Program-made: the position numbers and the translations under genes
Assembly: GCA_900768105.1 (NCBI GenBank)
Contig: CAAGBQ010000043.1
Location: 1 to 33,166, forward strand
DNA from: Oscillospiraceae bacterium
GTDB taxonomy: Bacteria; Bacillota; Clostridia; Oscillospirales; Ruminococcaceae
DNA length: 33,166 nucleotides
Reading direction: 5' to 3'
The notes under the pieces: generated by a model
Told to the model about the DNA's origin: nothing
The model's database searches: none
Seen by the model: only the letters and a program-made list of their open reading frames with translations
Shown: piece by piece, positions 1-7,212 of the stretch
Numbering within the stretch: position 1 is the stretch's first letter
Layout of the letters: every line of letters starts with the position of its first letter

Positions 1-33
1 GCCGGCGATGCGTCCATGTTCTTCGCTAAATAA
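1..33 (+). CDS. eutB: C-terminal end of probable ethanolamine ammonia-lyase large subunit (partial)
   Basis: Only the last ten codons are present, reading AGDASMFFAK and then TAA. The stop lies 20 nt before eutC, and the eutC ribosome binding site (GAAAGGAGG) directly follows it. Large and small subunits of ethanolamine ammonia-lyase are normally encoded as eutB-eutC, so the upstream gene is most likely eutB. This is inferred from gene order; ten residues cannot prove the family. Confidence 0.5.
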   Translation, partial: AGDASMFFAK

Positions 34-53
34 GAAAGGAGGCTGCGAATATA

Positions 54-923
54 ATGAACGATACCGAACTTATGAAAATCATCCGTGAAGCTATCGCCGA
101 AGCCACCAAAGGTGACAAAGCAGCAGCTTCTAAATGCAATACCTGTGTTTGCGACGGAGAAGTAGAAGACATCTCTGCATTCAGCATTAGAGATGAATTC
201 AACATTCCGAACCCTTATAACAAAGAAGAGTATATGCGCCTTAAAGCTAAAACCGACGCTCGCCTCGGCGTATGGCGCTGCGGCCCCCGTCCACTGACAA
301 AGACCACCCTTCGTCTTCGTGCAGATAACGCTGCCGCTATGGACGCTGTTTTCAATGATGTTGCACAGGAATGTCTTGACAGAAACAATCTAAAGACCTA
401 TCAGACCAAATGCGACAGCAAGGAAACCTATCTTACTAGACCCGACCTTGGTCGTGTTTTTGATGACGAAACCGCTGCACAGATTAAAAAGGACTGCATA
501 AACGATCCCGATGTTCAGATAATTGTTTCCGATGGACTTTCTTCCTCCGCCGTTGAAGCAAATATAGATGCTGTTCTTCCGGCTCTTTATAACGGACTTA
601 AATCCAACGGTCTTAAAGTCGGCACTCCCATTTTTGTAAAGTACGGCCGTGTAGGCGCCGAGGATTCCATAGCAAAGCTTCTTAATGCAAAGGTTACGGT
701 AATCCTTCTTGGCGAAAGACCCGGACTTGCAACTTCTTCCTCTTTGTCCGCATATTGCGTATACGGCGGTTATCCCGGCATTCCGGAAGCAAACCGTACC
801 GTTGTTTCCAACATCCACAAAAACGGTACTCCTCCTGTTGAAGCGGGCGCATATATTGCCGAGCTTTGCGAACAGATGTATAAGAAAAAGGCTTCCGGCC
901 TTGACCTTAAAGCGGCAAACTGA
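54..923 (+). CDS. eutC: Ethanolamine ammonia-lyase small subunit EutC
   Basis: EutC is the small subunit of adenosylcobalamin-dependent ethanolamine ammonia-lyase, which splits ethanolamine into acetaldehyde and ammonia together with EutB. The 289-residue length fits the family. Visible family blocks are the ARLGVWRCGPRPLT-type segment near residue 70, VSDGLSSSAVEAN near 160, and ILLGERPGLATSSSLSAY near 225, which belong to the cobalamin-binding part of EutC. An N-terminal extension of about 50 residues carries a CNTCVC motif. The ATG is preceded by GAAAGGAGG. It follows the probable eutB end and is closed by a strong terminator at 981-1012, so it is the last gene of its operon. No microcompartment shell genes are visible because the operon lies mostly outside the window. 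Confidence 0.95.
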   Translation: MNDTELMKIIREAIAEATKGDKAAASKCNTCVCDGEVEDISAFSIRDEFNIPNPYNKEEYMRLKAKTDARLGVWRCGPRPLTKTTLRLRADNAAAMDAVFNDVAQECLDRNNLKTYQTKCDSKETYLTRPDLGRVFDDETAAQIKKDCINDPDVQIIVSDGLSSSAVEANIDAVLPALYNGLKSNGLKVGTPIFVKYGRVGAEDSIAKLLNAKVTVILLGERPGLATSSSLSAYCVYGGYPGIPEANRTVVSNIHKNGTPPVEAGAYIAELCEQMYKKKASGLDLKAAN

Positions 924-980
924 TTGCCTAAAAAGCAATAACCCTCCTACATATAGTTCAATTTTTTTGTGTTTATGAAG

Positions 981-1012
981 GCGCGGTGCTCATTTTTGAG
1001 CACCGCGCTTTA
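981..1012 (+). terminator. Intrinsic terminator after eutC, built on the GTGCTCA/TGAGCAC inverted pair
   Basis: A perfect 12-bp stem (981-992 with 997-1008) with a TTTT loop is followed by a T-rich tract. The stem core is GTGCTCA facing TGAGCAC, the word that recurs through the window and also forms the terminators at 8605 and 23620. Confidence 0.9.
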
Positions 1013-1092
1013 TATATAATTTTTGCCATGAGCACATAAGGCAGCATATGGAGCTTTTTGCAGGAGCAAAGAAAAAATATTTCAAAAAAACT

Positions 1093-1122
1093 ATTGACAA
1101 GTGTCAATAAAAATGATATATT
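1093..1122 (+). promoter_or_regulatory. Promoter of the T-box/trpXYZ operon with a palindrome over the -35 box
   Basis: The -35 box TTGACA (1094-1099) and -10 box TATATT (1117-1122) are separated by 17 bp, a near-consensus sigma-A promoter. The -35 box is embedded in a perfect palindrome, ATTGACA-AG-TGTCAAT (1093-1108), which is a candidate operator. The transcript would start near 1129, just before the T-box leader. Confidence 0.75.
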
Positions 1123-1149
1123 AAGCTTAATATTTCAATAAGCAAAACC

Positions 1150-1414
1150 AGTGATTGAGAATAGTAGCTTTCCCTAACGGTTTAAAGAGAGCGGCAGCCG
1201 GTGGAATTGCCGTAACCTAATGAAAGTGAATGGACTCATGAGGGAAGAAAGAAAGCAAATTTGTTTTTGTGAGTAATGTCTTTCGGAACCGGACCGTTAT
1301 CAAACCGGGCGGATATGATTGTATCCGGCAGAGTGGGTTTTAGCCAATTCAGGTGGTACCGCAGAGATTTTATTAAGTCTTTGTCCTGTTTTTTATCAGG
1401 ACAAAGACTTTTTT
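1150..1414 (+). ncRNA. T-box leader, tryptophan specifier (TGG)
   Basis: This is a tRNA-sensing T-box riboswitch controlling the downstream ABC transporter. Visible parts are the 5' strand of Stem I with TTCCCT (1170-1175) pairing AGGGAA (1241-1246); the AG-bulge/distal-loop segment with AGAGAG (1186-1191) and CCGGTGGAA (about 1198-1206); a specifier region reading GAA-TGG-ACTC with the codon at 1231-1233; and the T-box core AGGTGGTACCGC (1351-1362). A 14-bp terminator follows at 1375-1410. TGG at the canonical specifier position predicts sensing of uncharged tRNA-Trp, which matches the TrpX-type transporter. The antiterminator bulge reads TGGT, which would pair best with discriminator A, whereas most bacterial tRNA-Trp carry G73; a G-U pair is possible. 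Confidence 0.93.
1375..1414 (+). terminator. T-box regulated intrinsic terminator
   Basis: A perfect 14-bp stem (1375-1388 with 1397-1410) with an 8-nt loop runs into a T tract. In the T-box mechanism it forms when charged tRNA leaves the antiterminator unstabilised, stopping transcription before trpX. Confidence 0.93.
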
Positions 1415-1436
1415 GTTTTATACGGAGGAAAAGAAA

Positions 1437-1475
1437 ATGAAACGATGGCGTAATAAATATTGCAAAATGGTATAA
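1437..1475 (+). CDS. Putative 12-residue leader peptide with one Trp codon
   Basis: The short frame encodes MKRWRNKYCKMV and ends with TAA. It has a strong ribosome binding site (GGAGG, 1424-1428) eight bases before the ATG. It sits after the T-box terminator and 34 nt before trpX, so it would be made only in read-through transcripts. The strong RBS and the Trp codon at position 4 suggest it may be translated and could couple to trpX expression, but a 13-codon frame can occur by chance. Confidence 0.35.
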   Translation: MKRWRNKYCKMV

Positions 1476-1509
1476 ATCTTAATTTGATAATTTTATGGAG
1501 GAAACAAAA

Positions 1510-2481
1510 ATGAAAAAGATAATAGCTTTTATACTTGCAGCGATAATGATATTTGCCTTGGTGGGATGCAGCGAAAATAAAAACGATGGAAGCTCCGTGC
1601 TCAAAATCGGAATTATTCAGTATATGAGCCACCCGTCACTCGATAATTGCTACAACGGAGTTATTGAAGCGCTTGAAGATTCGGGACTTGACTATACAGT
1701 TGATTATCAGGTTGGTTCCAGCAGCTCTGCCGATGCGGATTGCACTAATTTTGCAAAAAATATGGTAGCCGCAAATTATGATATGATAATTGCCATTGCA
1801 ACGCCGGCTGCGAAGGCAGCTTTCGCAGCAACGGACGATACGGAAATTCCGGTAATTTTCTGCGCAGTTTCCGACCCGATTGCTGCGGGGCTTGTTGAAA
1901 GTATGGAAGCACCGGGCTATCTTTGCACCGGAACTTCCGATGTACTTGACCTTGAAGCACAGGTTGCACTTATAAAAGCGATGCAACCGGAAGTAAAATC
2001 CATAGGTATTCTTTATACCTCCTCCGAGGATAACTCTATTACAAACCTCAAAAACTTCCAAAACATATGCGATAAAGAGGGCATAAAGGTGGTTTCTGTT
2101 GCGGTTCAAGGCGCTTCGGATATTCCTTCCGCCGCGGAAGAGCTTGCTTCCAAGGTTGACTGCATAAATAACTTTACCGATAACAATGTGGTAAATAACC
2201 TTTCCGTAGTGCTTAATGCCGCGGATAAATACGGAATTCCGGTTTACGGTTCCGAAGAGGAACAGGTAATAAACGGCTGTCTTGCTTCTGTTTCCATTGA
2301 TTATACGGCGCTTGGAAAAGTAACCGGAGAGATGGCAGTTTCCGTGCTCAAGGGCGCAGACGCATCTGCAATGGCGGTAAAAACCATAACCGAAGCAACT
2401 CCGGTTATCAATTCTGCGGTGCTCAAAAAACTTGGCTTGAGCACGCCCGATGGGTATTCCGAAGTAAAAACCGTTGAATAA
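1510..2481 (+). CDS. trpX: Tryptophan-type ABC transporter substrate-binding lipoprotein
   Basis: This is the extracellular substrate-binding lipoprotein of an ABC importer in the ABC_sub_bind (TrpX-like) family, about 323 residues. The N-terminus MKKIIAFILAAIMIFALVGC has a basic n-region, a hydrophobic core and a lipobox (LVGC) with the lipidated cysteine at residue 20. The start at 1510 is chosen over the in-frame ATG at 1495 because GGAGG (1497-1501) overlaps that earlier ATG and is well spaced for 1510. Typical blocks follow: IGIIQYMSHPSLD near residue 35, PVIFCAVSDPIAAGLV near 115, and KSIGILYTSSEDNS near 160. The tryptophan T-box upstream supports tryptophan as the substrate; trpXYZ-type importers under Trp T-box control are known from comparative genomics of Firmicutes. 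Substrate identity is inferred from regulation. Confidence 0.85.
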   Translation: MKKIIAFILAAIMIFALVGCSENKNDGSSVLKIGIIQYMSHPSLDNCYNGVIEALEDSGLDYTVDYQVGSSSSADADCTNFAKNMVAANYDMIIAIATPAAKAAFAATDDTEIPVIFCAVSDPIAAGLVESMEAPGYLCTGTSDVLDLEAQVALIKAMQPEVKSIGILYTSSEDNSITNLKNFQNICDKEGIKVVSVAVQGASDIPSAAEELASKVDCINNFTDNNVVNNLSVVLNAADKYGIPVYGSEEEQVINGCLASVSIDYTALGKVTGEMAVSVLKGADASAMAVKTITEATPVINSAVLKKLGLSTPDGYSEVKTVE

Positions 2482-2490
2482 GAGGTAGTT

Positions 2491-3432
2491 ATGAACATTT
2501 TGAGCACCATTGAGGTTTTCCTTGAAACGGGTCTTGTTTTTTCAATAATTGCAATGGGGTATTATATATCCTATCATATTCTTGATTTTCCGGATCTTAC
2601 GGTGGAGGGAACTTTCCTTTCCGGAGCGGTTACATTCGGGCTTTTTGTAAGCAAGGGGCTTAATCCGTGGCTTGGGCTTTTATCGGCAATGCTTGTGGGA
2701 GGGCTTTTCGGAGCGGTTACGGGGGTTCTTCATGTTGCTTTTAAAATAAGACCGCTGCTTTGCGGAATACTTGTTTCAACCTCGCTTATAACCGTGAACC
2801 TTATTGCCGTTTCGGCAGGCGTCGCCGGAGATTTTTCCGGACAGGCAAGCTCTTCTATATCTTACGGAAGAACGGTAAAAACATTGCACGACTACTTTTT
2901 TGGCGACGCAGTCCCAGCCAAAATAAATAATATCGGGCTGCGGGATTTGCTTGTTTTTCTGCTCGTAGCCGTTGCTTGCAAGCTGCTGCTTGATCTTTAC
3001 CTCAAAACAAAAAGCGGGCTTTTGCTCCGCGCGGCTGGCAGCAATGAGCAGTTTGTGAAGATGCTTGGAATAAACCCCGGAAAAAGCAAAATCATCGGAC
3101 TCGCAATTGGAAATGCCTGCGCGGCGGTTTCCGGTGCGCTTTATACCCATATAAGCGGCAATGTAAACCAAAGTATGGGGATAGGGACAATAGTAATCGG
3201 CCTTGCTTCGCTTATAATCGGAATGTCCCTTTTCGGCAAGGTGAAATTTATGAAGCCTACAACAAAGGTAATAATCGGTTCTGTAATTTATCAGGCTTGC
3301 CTTACGGCTGCGCAAAAGCTTGGAGTGCCGAGCGCATATAACAAGCTGATTATGGCGCTTATGTTCACGGCCGCAATAGTATTAAGCGGTCGTGAAAGGA
3401 GGAAAGGAGGAGCAAAAAATGCTGGAGCTTAA
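2491..3432 (+). CDS. trpY: ABC transporter permease, TrpY type
   Basis: The 313-residue integral membrane permease resembles the branched-chain amino-acid permease (BPD_transp_2) class and has about eight to nine hydrophobic segments. It begins 9 nt after trpX ends, behind a GAGG-type RBS. Characteristic stretches are YYISYHILDFPDLTVEG near residue 25, the transmembrane region around residues 60-110, and the cytoplasmic loop LLRAAGSNEQFVKMLGI near 180, the likely contact with the ATPase (EAA-like loop). Its 3' end overlaps trpZ by 14 nt, so the two are probably translationally coupled. With trpX and trpZ it forms a complete importer. Confidence 0.87.
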   Translation: MNILSTIEVFLETGLVFSIIAMGYYISYHILDFPDLTVEGTFLSGAVTFGLFVSKGLNPWLGLLSAMLVGGLFGAVTGVLHVAFKIRPLLCGILVSTSLITVNLIAVSAGVAGDFSGQASSSISYGRTVKTLHDYFFGDAVPAKINNIGLRDLLVFLLVAVACKLLLDLYLKTKSGLLLRAAGSNEQFVKMLGINPGKSKIIGLAIGNACAAVSGALYTHISGNVNQSMGIGTIVIGLASLIIGMSLFGKVKFMKPTTKVIIGSVIYQACLTAAQKLGVPSAYNKLIMALMFTAAIVLSGRERRKGGAKNAGA

Positions 3433-4192
3433 TAATATTTGCACTTCTTTCAATAAGGGCACCGTTGACGAAATGCAGCTTTTTAATAACTTCAATTTTA
3501 AAGTAAACGAGGGAGATTTCATCTCAATAGTCGGTTCTAACGGAAGCGGAAAGACAACGCTGCTTAACCTTATCTGCGGAAGTATTTTTCCGGATAGCGG
3601 AAAAATTTTGCTTGATGGAAAAGATATAACCGCGCTTTGCGAATATAAGCGCGCAAAAAGCATAGGCAGGGTGTTTCAGGATCCCAAAATGGGCACCTGT
3701 TCCGAACTTACCGTACTTGAAAATTTTGCGCTCGCGGATAACAAAAACAAGCCATATGGATTGAGTACAGCAATAAATCGCGATAGGGTGGAATATTACC
3801 GCGGGCTTTTAAGCCAATGCGGAATGGGTCTTGAAAACCGGATGAATACCCCTGTGGGACTTTTAAGCGGCGGCCAACGGCAGGCAATGGCTCTTATAAT
3901 TGCGGGAATGACGAATGTAAGGCTGCTTATCCTTGATGAGCACACAGCGGCGCTCGACCCAAAATCGTCCGAAACCATAATGGAGCTTACGGATAAGCTT
4001 GTAAGAGAAAAGCACCTTACTGCGGTTATGGTTACGCACAACCTGCGCTTTGCAGTAAATTATGGCAACCGCCTTGTAATGATGCATTCCGGAAACACCG
4101 TGCTTGACAGATCCGGTAAGGAAAAGGAGAACACAAAAATAGGCGATATTCTTGAAATATTCAATGATATAAGCATAGAATGCGGAAATTAA
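3419..4192 (+). CDS. trpZ: ABC transporter ATP-binding protein, TrpZ type
   Basis: This 257-residue ATPase subunit has all the ABC motifs: Walker A GSNGSGKTT near residue 39, signature LLSGGQRQ near 147, Walker B LLILDEHTAALD near 170, and the H-loop in VTHN near 205. I place the start at ATG 3419 rather than an upstream in-frame GTG because two tandem SD sequences (AGGAGG twice, about 3397-3411) precede it and MLELNNICTSF is the normal family N-terminus. It overlaps trpY and ends just before the terminator at 4193-4229. Confidence 0.9.
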   Translation: MLELNNICTSFNKGTVDEMQLFNNFNFKVNEGDFISIVGSNGSGKTTLLNLICGSIFPDSGKILLDGKDITALCEYKRAKSIGRVFQDPKMGTCSELTVLENFALADNKNKPYGLSTAINRDRVEYYRGLLSQCGMGLENRMNTPVGLLSGGQRQAMALIIAGMTNVRLLILDEHTAALDPKSSETIMELTDKLVREKHLTAVMVTHNLRFAVNYGNRLVMMHSGNTVLDRSGKEKENTKIGDILEIFNDISIECGN

Positions 4193-4229
4193 AAAAATCC
4201 GGCAGACTTTAAAATCTGCCGGATTTTTA
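4193..4229. terminator. Bidirectional terminator between trpZ and the minus-strand SDR gene
   Basis: The stem ATCCGGCAGA (4197-4206) pairs with TCTGCCGGAT (4215-4224) and is flanked by an A run on the left and a T run on the right. It therefore works on both strands and separates two convergent operons. Confidence 0.9.
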
Positions 4230-4257
4230 TATGTAAAAGCAATATACTTTACAGCAT

Positions 4258-5052
4258 TTATTTCGCCTTTGCGGGGCTGTTTACATACTTTGCAACAGCG
4301 GTGCTTATGCAGCCGGGGAATATTCTTGAAAGAACTGTGGCGGAATGTGTGACAAAATCCTGAAAAACGACGGATTTTCCTTTCATCATTGCAGCATAGC
4401 CTGTTTTTGCGACGGCGGAAGCATCCGCCGGATTAAACAGCTTGAACATACGCGCCTTTTCAAGATTTGCGGCGGCTTCAAATCCGGTTGAAGTAGGACC
4501 GGGGCAAAGAGTGGTCACGGTAACACCGTCTTTGCGAAGCTCCGCGCCGATTGCTTGGGAAAATGAAAGCACAAATGCTTTTGATGCATAATAAACAGCC
4601 ATATATGGGCCGGGCATAAATGCGGCAATGGAAGCGACATTAAGAATCCTTCCGTCGCCGCGGCGGCGCATATCATTGCCGAAAAGGTGGGTAAGATGCA
4701 TAAGCGCAAGAACATTCAGCTTTACCATTTGCTCCTGGCGTTGCCATGCGGTATCAAAATAGCAGTTATTGTCGCCGAAGCCGGCGTTGTTTACAAGGTA
4801 ATCTATGCGGATTCCGAGTATGCGGAGCCTACCATAAACGGCGTCAACGGCGCCGTCCTCCGTAAGGTCCTTTGCAATGACAAGAACATTTACGGAATAT
4901 TTTTCTTCAAGCTCCGCCTTTATTGCATCAAGTTTTTCTTTGCTTCTTGCAATAAGGACAAGGTCGCATTTGCGGGAAGCAAAGATTTTTGCGAACTCAT
5001 AGCCCAGTCCGCCGGAGGCGCCTGTAATAAGTGCGGTTTTTATCATACTCAT
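4258..5052 (-). CDS. Short-chain dehydrogenase/reductase
   Basis: This is a classical SDR of about 264 residues, an NAD(P)-dependent oxidoreductase of the DltE/YqjQ-like group with unknown substrate. The cofactor motif TGASGGLG is near residue 10, NNAGFGD near 90, and the catalytic Ser with YYASK near 160 form the active site. The start is the ATG at 5050-5052 (MSMIKTALITGAS), preceded by AAGGAG at good spacing; an open frame continues further upstream but lies inside the preceding gene. Start and upstream stop overlap as ATGA, so it is translationally coupled to the amidotransferase. That gene pairing does not reveal a pathway. Confidence 0.88.
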   Translation of the reverse strand: MSMIKTALITGASGGLGYEFAKIFASRKCDLVLIARSKEKLDAIKAELEEKYSVNVLVIAKDLTEDGAVDAVYGRLRILGIRIDYLVNNAGFGDNNCYFDTAWQRQEQMVKLNVLALMHLTHLFGNDMRRRGDGRILNVASIAAFMPGPYMAVYYASKAFVLSFSQAIGAELRKDGVTVTTLCPGPTSTGFEAAANLEKARMFKLFNPADASAVAKTGYAAMMKGKSVVFQDFVTHSATVLSRIFPGCISTAVAKYVNSPAKAK

Positions 5053-5768
5053 ACTGTTCTCCTTTCGCTGTCGGTGCAGACTTTTATAAATGCAGAAATA
5101 ATTTTTGTATTTTCGGAAATGGTATCGGAATCTCGTTCCGGATGCCATTGAACGCCAAGCACGAATCTTTTTTCCGGACAGAATATTGCCTCAACAATGC
5201 CGTCGGCGGCGGTTGCCGCAATAGAAAAGCCGGAAGCGAGTTTTTTTACCGCCTGATGATGGTAACTGTTTACGCGGTGGCTGCCAAAGCCCATAATTTC
5301 AGAAAGCGGAGAGCTTTTTGAAATTTGTATATCGTGGAATACGACGGCTTCGCTTTTGGAGGAGTGAATTTCTGCGGCGCCCATTTCAGATGGAATATCC
5401 TGAATAAGGCTTCCACCGCAAAATACATTAAGCGCCTGCATACCGCGGCAAATCCCAAGGATGGGAACATCTTTTTTTATTGCAAGCTCAATAAGCAGCT
5501 TTTCGCTTTTATCAAGAAGAGGGCATATGCTGTGGCTTTTTCCTGTATTCTTTTCTCCGTAATATTCCGGAGAAATATCGACTCCGCCGGTAAGCAGCAA
5601 TCCGTCTATATGGTCAAGCGCATCGGCACAGTCAGCTTCTTCCGTAAAAAAAGGAAGAATATACGGAACTCCGCCGCAGCCGGTAACGGCATTGACATAA
5701 TTCTTGTTTATTGTAAGAGCGTCTTTTTCGTTTTCATAGGACGGAAAAATTCCGATAACGGGTTTCGT
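5049..5768 (-). CDS. Class I glutamine amidotransferase-like hydrolase (peptidase C26, PuuD-like), apparent ACG start
   Basis: The product resembles gamma-glutamyl-gamma-aminobutyrate hydrolase-type enzymes. LLTGGVDISPEYYG, the nucleophile elbow GICRGMQALNV (catalytic Cys) and GVQWHPE (catalytic His and Glu) are all present. The family N-terminus reads (M)KPVIGIFPSYEN and begins at codon ACG (5766-5768). An in-frame stop lies nine codons upstream with no ATG, GTG or TTG between, and GGAGG (5777-5781) sits exactly eight bases before the ACG. The first canonical in-frame start is TTG at 5600, which would remove about 56 residues of the fold. With the ACG start the protein is 239 residues, normal for the family. 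It is the first gene of a two-gene operon with the SDR. Confidence 0.8.
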   Translation of the reverse strand, partial: TKPVIGIFPSYENEKDALTINKNYVNAVTGCGGVPYILPFFTEEADCADALDHIDGLLLTGGVDISPEYYGEKNTGKSHSICPLLDKSEKLLIELAIKKDVPILGICRGMQALNVFCGGSLIQDIPSEMGAAEIHSSKSEAVVFHDIQISKSSPLSEIMGFGSHRVNSYHHQAVKKLASGFSIAATAADGIVEAIFCPEKRFVLGVQWHPERDSDTISENTKIISAFIKVCTDSERRTV

Positions 5769-5776
5769 ATAAAGGC

Positions 5777-5781
5777 CCTCC
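5777..5781 (-). promoter_or_regulatory. Ribosome binding site that points to an ACG start
   Basis: GGAGG on the minus strand lies eight bases before ACG 5768-5766, optimal spacing. No canonical start codon lies at or near the same distance in this frame. Confidence 0.65.
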
Positions 5782-5827
5782 TTTGCTTTATTTTATGCAG
5801 TAAATATTTTTCCCGCTTTTTTATATT

Positions 5828-5856
5828 ATTATCCTACATTTTATCGTCATCTTCAA
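5828..5856 (-). promoter_or_regulatory. Promoter of the amidotransferase-SDR operon
   Basis: On the minus strand TTGAAG (5851-5856) and GATAAT (5828-5833) are 17 bp apart. The promoter diverges from the one for the PfoR-like gene. Confidence 0.55.
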
Positions 5857-5876
5857 GTATAAATTGTTAAACTTTT

Positions 5877-5905
5877 TTGCAATGTGTGGGCAGAAGTGCT
5901 ATAAT
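5877..5905 (+). promoter_or_regulatory. Promoter of the PfoR-like gene
   Basis: TTGCAA (5877-5882) and a perfect TATAAT (5900-5905) are 17 bp apart. This is one of five promoters here with TTGCAA as the -35 box. Confidence 0.7.
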
Positions 5906-5940
5906 TAAAACATCATAATAAAAAAGAGGGTTTTGCCGCC

Positions 5941-7014
5941 ATGAACAAGCTTAAAAGCTATGCCAAAAAATACTTTATTGACGCAATGTCCGCGATGGCT
6001 CTCGGACTTTTCGCCTCGCTTCTTATCGGAACGATTTTCGGAACGGTAGGAACATACCTTGGGCCGGATTATATCGGCAATTCTGCACTTAATACAATAG
6101 GCGGATTTTTTACGGAGATGAAGGGCTTTGCCCAAGGAGCTTCCGGAATGGCAATTGGTGTAGCAATTGCATATGCGCTGAATGCAGACCCGCTTGTAAT
6201 ATTTTCGTGCGCGGCAGTGGGCAGCGTTTCTTATTCAACAGGAGCGGAAATTCTTATTAACAGAGGAGAAAGCTCGATTACATACACCGCAGGCCCCGCA
6301 GGGGCATTCGTGGCTGTTATTGCCGCTTGCGAGATTGGTATGCTTGTTTCAAAAAAGACAAAGGTGGATATTCTTGTAACGCCAACTGTAACAATTATGG
6401 TGGGATATTTTGCGGCGAAGCTTGTTTGTCCTGCGATTGCATATATTATGTATTATCTCGGCGACTTCATAAATACCGCAACGGAACTGCGCCCGTTCCT
6501 TATGGGAATAATCATTTCCGTAGTGGTGGGAATGATACTCACCTTGCCGATTTCTTCTGCGGCGATATGCGCAATGATTGGAATAAGCGGGATTGCCGGC
6601 GGGGCAGCCACGGCGGGCTGCTGTGCACAGATGATAGGCTTTGCCGTTATCAGCTTTTGCGATAACGGCTGGGGCGGGCTTTTTGCACAAGGCCTCGGAA
6701 CCTCTATGCTGCAAATGAGCAATATCTGCAAGAACCCCCGAATTTGGATTCCGCCAACGCTTGCGGCGGCTGTGTGCGGCCCGATAAGCACGCTTGTGTT
6801 TAAGTTGGAATGTAGCGGAGTTTCCGCAGGAATGGGTACTTGCGGACTTGTGGGACCTCTTGGAATTGTTTCTGCTATGGGCGGAGGAACGAATATGTGG
6901 ATGGGGATTTTGCTTGTGTGCTTCGTTTTGCCGGCAATATTCTCCTATGTGTTTTATTATATTATGAAAAAAGCGGGTTGGATAAAAGCCGGAGATATGA
7001 AATTGAATAACTGA
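5941..7014 (+). CDS. PfoR-like PTS EIIC-type membrane protein (PTS_EIIC_2 family)
   Basis: This 357-residue polytopic membrane protein has about ten hydrophobic segments and belongs to the stand-alone EIIC-like family that includes the Clostridium perfringens protein named PfoR. Glycine-rich family stretches include GAEILINRGESSITYTAGPAG near residue 100 and GLVGPLGIVSAMGGG near 300. No EIIA or EIIB domain is fused or encoded nearby, so sugar phosphorylation by this protein alone is not supported, and its substrate is unknown. It is a monocistronic unit with its own promoter and terminator (7032-7069). The RBS is weak (AGAGGG, ten bases before the ATG). Confidence 0.8.
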   Translation: MNKLKSYAKKYFIDAMSAMALGLFASLLIGTIFGTVGTYLGPDYIGNSALNTIGGFFTEMKGFAQGASGMAIGVAIAYALNADPLVIFSCAAVGSVSYSTGAEILINRGESSITYTAGPAGAFVAVIAACEIGMLVSKKTKVDILVTPTVTIMVGYFAAKLVCPAIAYIMYYLGDFINTATELRPFLMGIIISVVVGMILTLPISSAAICAMIGISGIAGGAATAGCCAQMIGFAVISFCDNGWGGLFAQGLGTSMLQMSNICKNPRIWIPPTLAAAVCGPISTLVFKLECSGVSAGMGTCGLVGPLGIVSAMGGGTNMWMGILLVCFVLPAIFSYVFYYIMKKAGWIKAGDMKLNN

Positions 7015-7031
7015 TTCGGAAAAATAAATTC

Positions 7032-7069
7032 ACAAAAGAGCAGCTTTTTTGAAAGCTGCTCTTTTGTTT
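7032..7069 (+). terminator. Intrinsic terminator after the PfoR-like gene
   Basis: A perfect 14-bp stem (7032-7045 with 7054-7067) and an 8-nt loop are followed by a T-rich tail. Confidence 0.9.
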
Positions 7070-7212
7070 TGCGGCAATTTATTTTCAAAAATGAAAGAAT
7101 AAAATGAAAAAACCGTTAAATTTGCTACAGAAAATGCAAAAAAATCGGTGAATATTGAGGTGAAAAACAAGATATTTGAAATCAATGAGCTTTGGAGAAT
7201 AGCTTAAATAAG

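Noticed and set aside
1029..1092. Possible small gene between the eutC terminator and the T-box promoter
   Set aside because: No RBS-start combination and no frame of useful length; only one TGAGCAC copy is notable.
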